Shown here piece after piece: positions 1 to 4,612 of a DNA stretch of 6,066 nt. The position numbers were made by a program, and so were the translations under genes. The stretch comes from Chloroflexota bacterium (lineage in GTDB: Bacteria; Chloroflexota; UBA5177; JANWHV01): NCBI GenBank assembly GCA_025450255.1, contig JANWHV010000130.1, positions 1 through 6,066 of the forward strand. Direction: 5' to 3'. Under the pieces are notes generated by a model. That model worked only from the letters and a program-made list of their open reading frames with translations. It made no database searches and was not told the DNA's origin. Numbering within the stretch: position 1 is the first letter of the stretch; every line of letters starts with the position of its first letter.

Positions 1-490
1 CGTTTGGCGGCATATTCGCGATGTCGGGTGGAAGATCGGGTAGGTTGCCTGACTCGGTGGGCAAGCTCACGTGTACGGTCAGGCCCTCGACGAACATGAT
101 CCGCACGCTGCTGCCCTTAACAATCGTAGCGCCAGGTGGATAGGCGCGCGCCGTCCAGAATTCACCCGTGCCGAGCCGCACCATGCCCGTATCGTCGGTC
201 ACGTCGTGCTCCACGACGGCAATACGATCCACCATACCGGCGTGGGCGGATATCTGGCGTTTCGGCGTTTTGCCGTGCAGCAGCGCAAGAGTCCGTGGCC
301 GGACCAGCGAGAGAAGCGCTAACGTCAAGGGAATGAAGACGACAAATTGCAGGACGATCGGCATGCCTAGCGCGGCGAATACCGCCGTGACGGCGGCCGC
401 TAGGCCGATGTAGAGCAGAACAAAAGCGCTACTTACCGTTTCTCCGGCCAGTGCGAGGACCGCTATCAGCAGCCAAATAAACCAGGGCAC
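1..490 (-). CDS. NfeD-family membrane protein with C-terminal OB-fold domain (partial, 3' end outside window)
   Basis: The gene is read from a GTG at 488-490 to the left edge, giving 163 codons with no stop, so the C-terminus is missing. Residues 3-15, about 22-41 and about 45-63 are hydrophobic and look like three membrane segments, with a basic stretch (RPR, residues 64-66) after the last. Residues 82-143 match the NfeD C-terminal OB-fold pattern: a G-x-V strand (AHAGMV), G-x-V-R-L (102-106), the E-x-W-T-A-R block (110-115), then I-V-K-G-S-x-V (123-129) and V-E-G-L-T-V-H-V (134-141). This is the short NfeD type without the serine-protease domain, as the N-terminus is already membrane segments. 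Members usually partner SPFH/stomatin-like proteins in membrane organisation; a partner gene could lie just left of the window (inference). The start is supported by AAGGAGGG six bases upstream. It begins 16 bp after the aminotransferase stop, so the two are probably cotranscribed. Confidence 0.88.
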   Translation of the reverse strand, partial: MPWFIWLLIAVLALAGETVSSAFVLLYIGLAAAVTAVFAALGMPIVLQFVVFIPLTLALLSLVRPRTLALLHGKTPKRQISAHAGMVDRIAVVEHDVTDDTGMVRLGTGEFWTARAYPPGATIVKGSSVRIMFVEGLTVHVSLPTESGNLPDLPPDIANMPPN

Positions 491-496
491 GGTACG

Positions 497-504
497 CCCT
501 CCTT
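497..504 (-). promoter_or_regulatory. Ribosome binding site of the NfeD-family gene
   Basis: AAGGAGGG on the minus strand lies six bases before the GTG at 490. It decides the GTG start, since no ATG occurs nearby in frame. It fits within the 16-bp gap after the aminotransferase stop codon. Confidence 0.8.
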
Positions 505-506
505 GG

Positions 507-1694
507 TTAGACCGTGGCTAAAGCGCTTTTGATACGCGCCAAGCCTTCTTGGATTGCTTCCATGCCGCACGCATAGGAAAGCCGGAGATAGCCGGGAGCG
601 CCAAAGGCCTCCCCCGGAACGGTCGCCACATACGCGGTATCGAGCAAGTGGGCAGCCAGTTCAAGTGATGAGTTAATGAATGTACCGCCGATCGTCTTGC
701 CGAGTACACCGGTCACGTTTGGAAAAACGTAAAACGCGCCATCCGGCATCATGCAGCGTACACCCGGGATATCATTCAGGAGCGCCGCTATCACATCTCT
801 GCGCTCTTTAAACGCCGCACTCATGCTGTTTACCGCATCTTGCGGGCCATGGAATGCCTCGACCGCGGCATATTGCGCGATTGAGCTGGCGTTCGAGGTG
901 CTGTGGCTCTGCACGCCGTTCATGGCCTTGATAGCGGGCAGTGGTCCCGCCGCGAACCCGATTCGCCAGCCGGTCATGCTATACGCTTTCGACGCGCCAT
1001 TGACAAGGATGGTACGGTCGAACATGTCTGGAACCGAGGCCGGGAAGCTGGCGCTCGGACCGCTATAGCTGATGCGTTGATAGATTTCGTCGCTCACGAC
1101 TCCGATCTCGGTATCCGACAGTACGGATCCGATGGCGCGCAGCTCGCCGGCGGAATACACGGCGCCGGTTGGGTTGCACGGCGAGTTCAGCAGCACGAGA
1201 CGTGTCTTGCCAGTCACATGGCGCGTCAGTGACTGAGGGCTTAACTTAAACCCATCGGCCTCGGCGGTGGGCACGATAACAGGTTTCCCACCCGCCAATT
1301 GGACTTGTGCCTCATAGCTGACCCAGTATGGCGCGGGGATGATAACCTCGTCACCGGGATTAAGCAGAGCTTGAAACGCGTTGAAGAGGGCTTCCTTGGC
1401 GCCGTTCGTGACGGTGATCTGTTCCGGCGAGTAGTGCAGGTTGAGGTCATCGCGCAAGCGGAGCGCAATCGCCTCCCGCAATTCCTGGATGCCGTTTACG
1501 GCGGTGTACTTGGTGTAGCCAGCCTTAATCGCCTTAACGCCGGCCTCGGCAATAGGGGCGGGCGTGGGGAAGTCCGGCTCACCGGCGCCAAACGAGATCA
1601 CGGGCAAGCCGTCGCGCTTCATCGCCTTCTGGCGGGCGTCAATTGCCATGGTTGCGGACGGTGCTATCGCGCTGAGGCGCGAACTTATCCTCAT
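507..1694 (-). CDS. Pyridoxal-phosphate aminotransferase, class I (aspartate/prephenate aminotransferase type)
   Basis: This 395-residue protein has the full length of the class Ib aspartate aminotransferases, cytosolic PLP enzymes that move the amino group between aspartate (or a related amino acid or prephenate) and 2-oxoglutarate. Visible motifs in order: F-G-A-G-E-P-D-F (35-42); N-G-A-K (97-100), the phosphate-binding turn; N-P-T-G (174-177), whose Asn contacts the PLP ring oxygen; D-E-I-Y (202-205), with the Asp that pairs with the pyridine nitrogen; S-K-A-Y-S-M-T-G-W-R-I-G (235-246), with Lys236 as the Schiff-base lysine and Arg244 a phosphate ligand; and R371 in Y-L-R-L-S-Y, the arginine that binds the substrate alpha-carboxylate. 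No key residue is missing. The ATG at 1694 follows a purine-rich GGGAGGGGG. Substrate preference (aspartate, prephenate or another amino acid) cannot be read from the sequence, so the commonly used symbol aspC is left out. It heads a two-gene unit with the NfeD-family gene. Confidence 0.93.
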   Translation of the reverse strand: MRISSRLSAIAPSATMAIDARQKAMKRDGLPVISFGAGEPDFPTPAPIAEAGVKAIKAGYTKYTAVNGIQELREAIALRLRDDLNLHYSPEQITVTNGAKEALFNAFQALLNPGDEVIIPAPYWVSYEAQVQLAGGKPVIVPTAEADGFKLSPQSLTRHVTGKTRLVLLNSPCNPTGAVYSAGELRAIGSVLSDTEIGVVSDEIYQRISYSGPSASFPASVPDMFDRTILVNGASKAYSMTGWRIGFAAGPLPAIKAMNGVQSHSTSNASSIAQYAAVEAFHGPQDAVNSMSAAFKERRDVIAALLNDIPGVRCMMPDGAFYVFPNVTGVLGKTIGGTFINSSLELAAHLLDTAYVATVPGEAFGAPGYLRLSYACGMEAIQEGLARIKSALATV

Positions 1695-1703
1695 GAGTTA
1701 CTT

Positions 1704-1712
1704 CCCCCTCCC
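1704..1712 (-). promoter_or_regulatory. Ribosome binding site of the aminotransferase gene
   Basis: GGGAGGGGG on the minus strand precedes the ATG at 1694 by nine bases. It lies at the predicted 5' end of the transcript from the TTGACA/TATGAT promoter, so the leader would hold almost nothing else. Confidence 0.6.
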
Positions 1713-1718
1713 GCTCTG

Positions 1719-1746
1719 ATCATAACGCGCGGCAAAGCGCTGTCAA
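1719..1746 (-). promoter_or_regulatory. Near-consensus sigma-70 promoter of the aminotransferase gene
   Basis: On the minus strand TTGACA (1746-1741, a perfect -35 box) is followed after 16 bases by TATGAT (1724-1719, five of six bases of the -10 consensus). Transcription would start near 1712, leaving a leader of only about 18 bases that begins at or inside the GGGAGGGGG ribosome binding sequence (1712-1704). Confidence 0.72.
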
Positions 1747-1792
1747 TGCCGGCTGACACCGAGGGAGGCGCCTCTATGTAAAGCGTACCATA

Positions 1793-1816
1793 TGCGTTCT
1801 CGCGCACGAGAATGCA
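1793..1816. repeat. 24-bp dyad upstream of the aminotransferase promoter
   Basis: The arms TGCGTTCTCG (1793-1802) and CGAGAATGCA (1807-1816) are inverted copies matching at nine of ten positions around a CGCA centre. The site ends about 46 bp upstream of the -35 box at 1746. No T-run follows on either strand, so it is not an intrinsic terminator. A binding site for a dimeric regulator is the simplest reading; the regulator is unknown. Confidence 0.45.
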
Positions 1817-2059
1817 CCGCCGCGTATTGTGCTCAATTCTCCCGGAATGACAATGACGCGGCCGTCGCGGCGCCATAGAGCCGCTATGATGCGCGAGTTA
1901 CGCTATCCAGCCCCAGTCCTGCCGATTTTGCAAGTGTAGGACATGCACGGATCGACATCATGTCACGCAACTGCCGATACACGGCGCGTACAGCCGGTAC
2001 GGAGCTACGCGACCGGAGGGCTCGCACATGGCGCGAATCCGGTGGCCAAATGTGCTCAT

Positions 2060-2551
2060 TCAGGACCGGAGCGCGGACGCGCTGCTGAGCATTAGCTTCC
2101 GCATGCCGGATTCGTCGTACAAGAACTCGCAACTCGCGGCCTGCCCCGAGTCGAATGGCCCGACCGTTTTGCGATACGCCACGAGAACCGCGTCCGGCAA
2201 TTCGACCAACATGACGGAGTTTGCCTCGAGCAAATCGCACTGCCGACCAAGGGCCGTTAGGAACTCCCTGTAGGTGCCAAGTGTTCGTCGGATGAATGAC
2301 GCATGTGGGCTAGGTGGTGGCGGCGTAACATTCTTGACGCGGCTGACTTCCTCGTTAGCGACACGGATCATGTTCGCGAGATCGCTCGTCTGAAAGGGGA
2401 TTGCCTCAACTAACTGGCCTTCATGCATGACGCGTCCCACGAACCCATCGCCAAGCTCGCACAATACGACATCGTCGTAGCCGTGCAAATCAAGGTAGCG
2501 TCCGATTACGCCCAGGCTCTGCTGATAATTGGGCTGTGAGCCGCGCTGCAT
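2060..2551 (-). CDS. Unrecognised 163-residue protein, possibly two related domains joined by a proline-rich linker
   Basis: I do not recognise the family. The protein appears soluble, without signal peptide or membrane segment. Residues 10-66 and 85-160 share a layout: a short helix with Leu-Gly (S-L-G at 12-14, T-L-G at 90-92), a hydrophobic strand ending in E-L-x-D (E32-L-G-D35 and E117-L-P-D120), further strands, and a final helix-like segment. The linker is T-P-P-P-P-S-P-H (76-83). This suggests an internal duplication of a small alpha/beta domain, by eye only. The ATG at 2551 has GGAG seven bases upstream (2562-2559) and a good sigma-70 promoter about 50 bp upstream of it. The gene is divergent from the Rrf2 regulator, sharing a 185-bp intergenic region, so it may be a target of that regulator. 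Antisense frames over the region look like shadows. The coding call rests on start signals, promoter and protein-like composition. Confidence 0.72.
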   Translation of the reverse strand: MQRGSQPNYQQSLGVIGRYLDLHGYDDVVLCELGDGFVGRVMHEGQLVEAIPFQTSDLANMIRVANEEVSRVKNVTPPPPSPHASFIRRTLGTYREFLTALGRQCDLLEANSVMLVELPDAVLVAYRKTVGPFDSGQAASCEFLYDESGMRKLMLSSASALRS

Positions 2552-2606
2552 CTACGAACTCCACACTTCCGCGGTACGCGGACTGACGCTTGGGCGAGTC
2601 GCCTCA

Positions 2607-2635
2607 AGTATACGTTCGATATATCCCCCTTTCAA
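2607..2635 (-). promoter_or_regulatory. Sigma-70 promoter of the 163-residue gene
   Basis: On the minus strand TTGAAA (2635-2630) and TATACT (2612-2607) are separated by exactly 17 bases, each five of six bases from consensus. Transcription would start near 2600, giving a leader of about 49 bases before the ATG at 2551, which has its own GGAG ribosome binding site. Confidence 0.65.
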
Positions 2636-2670
2636 GTGCCGGCGACGACAGTAACGACGCTAGACGCCGA

Positions 2671-2700
2671 ATGGCAGGTATGCCGCAACGCCGATATACT
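2671..2700 (+). promoter_or_regulatory. Promoter of the Rrf2-family gene
   Basis: TATACT at 2695-2700 is a strong -10 box; ATGGCA at 2671-2676 is a weak -35 box (four of six) at 18-bp spacing. The start would be near 2707, inside the dyad at 2699-2721. The weak -35 box is the uncertain part. Confidence 0.5.
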
Positions 2701-2721
2701 ACGGTGGGTTTCCCACAGTAG
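2699..2721. promoter_or_regulatory. Candidate Rrf2 autoregulatory operator (23-bp dyad)
   Basis: The left arm CTACGGTGGG (2699-2708) and right arm CCCACAGTAG (2712-2721) are inverted copies with one mismatch around a TTT centre. The site overlaps the last bases of the -10 box and the predicted start point, and ends 3 bp before the Shine-Dalgarno sequence of the Rrf2 gene. Rrf2 proteins bind dyads of about this length as dimers and often repress their own gene; that this dyad is bound by the adjacent gene product is inferred. Confidence 0.6.
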
Positions 2722-2723
2722 AC

Positions 2724-2730
2724 AAGGAGG
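2724..2730 (+). promoter_or_regulatory. Ribosome binding site deciding the GTG start of the Rrf2 gene
   Basis: A perfect AAGGAGG sits six bases before the GTG at 2737. The region down to the start codon is almost the same as that before the NfeD-family gene, which also starts with GTG. Confidence 0.85.
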
Positions 2731-2736
2731 GGTACC

Positions 2737-3183
2737 GTGAGATTTTCCGCACGGACTCGTTATGGTTTGCTCGCGTTGATGGATATGGCCGCCCACCAGG
2801 ACAGTGGACAAAAAGGCCGGCTTACGACGCATGACATCGCCGCGCGACAGGGCATTCCCGAGCGCTTTCTCGAACAGCAGATTACCGCGCTCAAGAACGC
2901 GGGGCTGGTGACAAGCCATCGCGGCGCGCGCGGCGGCTGTGGCCTCGCGCGCCGCGCGGACGACATTACGGTGCTTCAGGTCATCGAGGCCCTTGAGGGT
3001 TCACCTCTTGAACTGGAACGTATCGATGGCGCGGAGCAGGAGAATGTTGGCGGCGCGATCCGCGAATTGTGGCAGCGCGCCCACGACGCGCTGACCGAGT
3101 TATTCGGCAGTATGACCGTCGCGTCACTGACACGACGAGAGCAGGAGCTGCGGACGGACAAGGCGGTAATGTTCTACGTGTAG
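2737..3183 (+). CDS. Rrf2-family transcriptional regulator without Fe-S cysteines
   Basis: The 148-residue protein has the normal length and fold signature of Rrf2 winged-helix regulators. It opens M-R-F-S-A-R-T-R-Y-G-L-L-A-L (1-14), has the helix-turn-helix around residues 30-57 (D-I-A-A-R-Q-G-I-P, then the recognition helix R-F-L-E-Q-Q-I-T-A-L), the wing R-G-A-R-G-G-C-G-L-A-R (62-72), and the I-T-V-L-Q-V-I-E-A-L-E-G block (77-88) that starts the dimerisation region. The three cysteines that hold a cluster in IscR, NsrR and RsrR-type members are absent. The only cysteine is C68, in the wing where Tyr is common. A cluster-free mode, as in CymR which responds through a partner enzyme, or thiol sensing are both possible; the ligand is unknown. 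The GTG start is fixed by AAGGAGG. A dyad covers its promoter, suggesting autorepression. Downstream on the same strand lie the DUF2007 gene and accDA; upstream is a divergent gene. Confidence 0.92.
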   Translation: MRFSARTRYGLLALMDMAAHQDSGQKGRLTTHDIAARQGIPERFLEQQITALKNAGLVTSHRGARGGCGLARRADDITVLQVIEALEGSPLELERIDGAEQENVGGAIRELWQRAHDALTELFGSMTVASLTRREQELRTDKAVMFYV

Positions 3184-3224
3184 AGCCACGCGCCCAGTGT
3201 GCCGCGAGGAAAGTTCGCCGCGCG

Positions 3225-3233
3225 TGGTATACT
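3225..3233 (+). promoter_or_regulatory. Extended -10 promoter ahead of the DUF2007-accD-accA genes
   Basis: TGGTATACT contains the TG extension (3225-3226) and TATACT (3228-3233). No convincing -35 box is found 17 bp upstream, which extended -10 promoters tolerate. The start would be near 3240, giving a leader of about 83 bases before the ATG at 3323. It lies 41 bp after the Rrf2 stop codon, so these genes can be expressed apart from the Rrf2 gene. Confidence 0.55.
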
Positions 3234-3251
3234 AGGCTGCACTTGATGGAG

Positions 3252-3315
3252 GCGTGGAAGCACGCGGGGGAAGGCGATCCAATCGGGCCCCATGTAGATG
3301 CTTGCAAGGGGTGCC
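3252..3315 (+). other. Candidate structured leader upstream of the DUF2007 gene
   Basis: The RNA from the 3240 start could fold a GCGTG/CACGC hairpin with a GAAG loop (3252-3265). A second stem could pair GGC-CCC (3286-3291) with GGG-GCC (3309-3311 and 3313-3315, T3312 bulged), covering part of the Shine-Dalgarno sequence AAGGGG (3306-3311). The loop contains a start-stop pair, ATG TAG, at 3292-3297. I recognise no known riboswitch class. The pairings were found by eye and not energy-scored. Confidence 0.35.
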
Positions 3316-3322
3316 GTCACTG

Positions 3323-3586
3323 ATGCAGGAGAATCACTGGACTCCGGTTCGCACAACGTCGTCGATGATGGAGGCGGACATGTTCCGCGAGCTTCTGGCG
3401 TCCGAGGGCATAACGGGTCTTGTTCAGCCAAGCGACGCGTCGGCATATCTTGGCGTTATGAGCCCGTGCAGAGTGCTGGTGCGTCAGGGTGACGCGGAAC
3501 GCGCGCTCGACTTTCTGGATGGATGGGAGCAGGGCCTGCCCCAGTCCGATGGAGCAATTGACGGTGACGACAGCGCGCAGGCTTAA
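3323..3586 (+). CDS. DUF2007-family small protein (putative signal-transducing protein)
   Basis: An 87-residue protein whose residues 6-70 match the DUF2007 pattern: an N-terminal strand (W-T-P-V-R-T-T), a helix M-E-A-D-M-F-R-E-L-L-A-S-E-G (16-29), then I-T-G-L-V-Q (30-35), a loop, the strand C-R-V-L-V-R (49-54) and a final helix D-A-E-R-A-L-D-F-L (57-65). DUF2007 proteins are small cytosolic ferredoxin-like domains; their biochemical role is not established, though a link to signalling is the usual label. The acidic tail after residue 73 is probably disordered. I chose the ATG at 3323 because the domain begins right after it and AAGGGG lies 11 bases upstream. GTG at 3311 would add four residues, and GTG at 3254 would add a non-family extension. 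It precedes accD by 78 bp on the same strand, so it is probably cotranscribed with accDA. Confidence 0.85.
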   Translation: MQENHWTPVRTTSSMMEADMFRELLASEGITGLVQPSDASAYLGVMSPCRVLVRQGDAERALDFLDGWEQGLPQSDGAIDGDDSAQA

Positions 3587-3625
3587 TCGGATGAAACCGT
3601 GAACGGGGTTGTACTCGGCCATGTT

Positions 3626-3650
3626 CAGGCGCGGCATAGCGGCGCGCCTG
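3626..3650 (+). other. GC-rich stem-loop just upstream of accD
   Basis: The arms CAGGCGCG (3626-3633) and CGCGCCTG (3643-3650) are perfect inverted copies, eight pairs, with a nine-base loop. The stem ends 14 bases before the accD ATG, and the only Shine-Dalgarno-like run (GGGG, 3653-3656) lies directly after it. No T-run follows, so it is not a typical terminator. It may modulate accD translation or mRNA processing between the DUF2007 gene and accD. Confidence 0.5.
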
Positions 3651-3664
3651 TCGGGGCCAGATAA

Positions 3665-4612
3665 ATGGATCTGTTTCGACGCCGGCCCCGACACCTCAAC
3701 CTGCCCTTTGGCGATCATGCCCACCACGAAGAGCCCGATAATCTTTGGATTCGGTGCCCGTCCTGTAGTGAGCAGCTCTATGAGCGTGAGTACGAGGATA
3801 ATCTGCGCGTATGTCCGAAGTGCCGTTTCCATTTCCGCCTCTCATTGTCAGAGCGCATCGAGACACTCCTCGACGAGGGCAGCTTTGAAGAATGGGACAA
3901 AGGGCTTCGCGGCACGGACCCGCTGAAGTTCCGCGGCGAAGGTGTGTCATACGCCGAGAAACTGGTTGAATACGCGCGGAAGGCGGGAACCGCCGAGGCG
4001 GCGGTGTATGGCAGCGCGAGCATCGAAGGGGTGCCGCTGGTTGTCGCGGCCAACAATTTTGCGTTCCAGGGCGGCAGCATGGGCGTGGCGGTCGGTGAGA
4101 AGATCGCTCGCGCCGTTGACCTTGCGGTATCGCGCCGGCTGCCGCTTCTGACCATTTCGGCAAGCGGTGGCGCCCGCCAGCATGAGGGAGTATTCGCGCT
4201 GATGCAGATGGCGAAGACGACCGCCTCGCTGGCCAGACTTTCTCGCGCGGCCATGCCATACGTTTCGTTGCTCACGGACCCCACGGTTGGTGGCGTTCCC
4301 GCGAGCTATGCCATGTTGGGTGACGTGACCATCGCGGAGCCGGGCGCGTTCATCGGGTTCGCGGGCCCGCGAGTGATCGAAGGGGCGATTCGGCAGAAAC
4401 TTCCGGTCGGAACCGCGACCGCCGAGTCGATGTTAAATCACGGCATGATTGACATGGGGGTGTCGCGCGCCGAGCTACGAAGCACGATCGCGCGCGTGCT
4501 CCGCCTGCTGACGGGCGCGACATACCCGCGCCAGCGTGAGCCACAAGCCTTGAACATGCCTGTTCGAGCGCGGGCCGGAATCCACGGCGAGGTAAACGGC
4601 CTTGGCGACTAG
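3665..4612 (+). CDS. accD: Acetyl-CoA carboxylase carboxyltransferase subunit beta (AccD)
   Basis: AccD is the beta half of the heterotetrameric carboxyltransferase, which moves the carboxyl group from biotin on BCCP to acetyl-CoA, forming malonyl-CoA in the cytosol for fatty-acid synthesis. At 315 residues it is close to E. coli AccD (304). The N-terminal zinc ribbon is intact: C31, C34, C50 and C53 (C-P-S-C, then C-P-K-C). The crotonase-fold core shows F-A-F-Q-G-G-S-M-G (132-140), S-A-S-G-G-A-R-Q-H-E-G (165-175), M-Q-M-A-K-T (180-185), L-T-D-P-T-V-G-G (203-210) and I-G-F-A-G-P-R-V-I-E (230-239). Compared with the usual S-G-G-A-R-M-Q-E it has Q-H in place of M-Q, and F-Q-G-G in place of F-M-G-G. 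The ATG at 3665 fits the family start (M-D-L-F-R-R-R-P). A stem-loop lies just upstream. Its stop overlaps the accA start by 11 bp. Confidence 0.97.
   Translation: MDLFRRRPRHLNLPFGDHAHHEEPDNLWIRCPSCSEQLYEREYEDNLRVCPKCRFHFRLSLSERIETLLDEGSFEEWDKGLRGTDPLKFRGEGVSYAEKLVEYARKAGTAEAAVYGSASIEGVPLVVAANNFAFQGGSMGVAVGEKIARAVDLAVSRRLPLLTISASGGARQHEGVFALMQMAKTTASLARLSRAAMPYVSLLTDPTVGGVPASYAMLGDVTIAEPGAFIGFAGPRVIEGAIRQKLPVGTATAESMLNHGMIDMGVSRAELRSTIARVLRLLTGATYPRQREPQALNMPVRARAGIHGEVNGLGD
4586..4604 (+). promoter_or_regulatory. Ribosome binding site and TTG start of accA inside the accD end
   Basis: GGCGAGG (4586-4592) lies nine bases before TTG (4602-4604), the first in-frame start codon after a TAA at 4593-4595. 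The protein from this TTG aligns with the AccA N-terminus from its first residues (S-L-D-F-E-x-P-L-A-E-L), so a TTG start is well supported. Confidence 0.8.

Larger units (their letters stand above)
1695..2059. other. 365-bp stretch with no supported gene
   Basis: This lies between the minus-strand 163-residue gene and the aminotransferase gene. It holds the aminotransferase promoter and ribosome binding site, the 24-bp dyad at 1793-1816, and a weaker inverted repeat at 1870-1894 (CATAG/CTATG arms at 1874-1878 and 1884-1888, flanked by GCGC on each side). Reading frames here are short, lack Shine-Dalgarno sequences and show no family motifs. I see no T-run terminator for the upstream gene. 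Confidence 0.6.

Noticed and set aside
1691..1876. 61-residue minus-strand reading frame upstream of the aminotransferase gene
   Set aside because: It runs through the strong promoter and ribosome binding site of the aminotransferase, has no Shine-Dalgarno sequence and a basic, low-complexity translation.
1870..1894. Inverted repeat GCGC-CATAG / CTATG-GCGC as a terminator of the 163-residue gene
   Set aside because: The stem is short with a two-base bulge, there is no T-run on the minus strand, and it lies about 170 bp beyond the stop codon.
1884..2240. 118-residue minus-strand reading frame extending past the end of the 163-residue gene
   Set aside because: Most of it is an alternate frame of the 163-residue gene on the same strand, its product is arginine-rich in the way of GC-rich shadow frames, and no ribosome binding site precedes it.
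3254..3322. GTG-started upstream extension of the DUF2007 protein (23 extra residues)
   Set aside because: The extra residues do not resemble the family, there is no ribosome binding site before 3254, and it would remove most of the leader; the ATG at 3323 fits the domain start.
3225..3322. SRP RNA, tRNA or a known riboswitch (fluoride, ZTP) in the leader before the DUF2007 gene
   Set aside because: GATGG and GGAAG-like strings drew attention, but none of the conserved cores or expected pairings of those RNAs could be assembled.
3317..3832. 171-residue minus-strand frame opposite the DUF2007 gene and the accD start
   Set aside because: It lies antisense to two recognised genes and has no start signals or family motifs.
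3696..4284. Long antisense frames (187 and 168 residues) opposite accD
   Set aside because: The plus strand codes for a clear, full-length AccD; the antisense products are arginine-, proline- and serine-rich shadows with no motifs.
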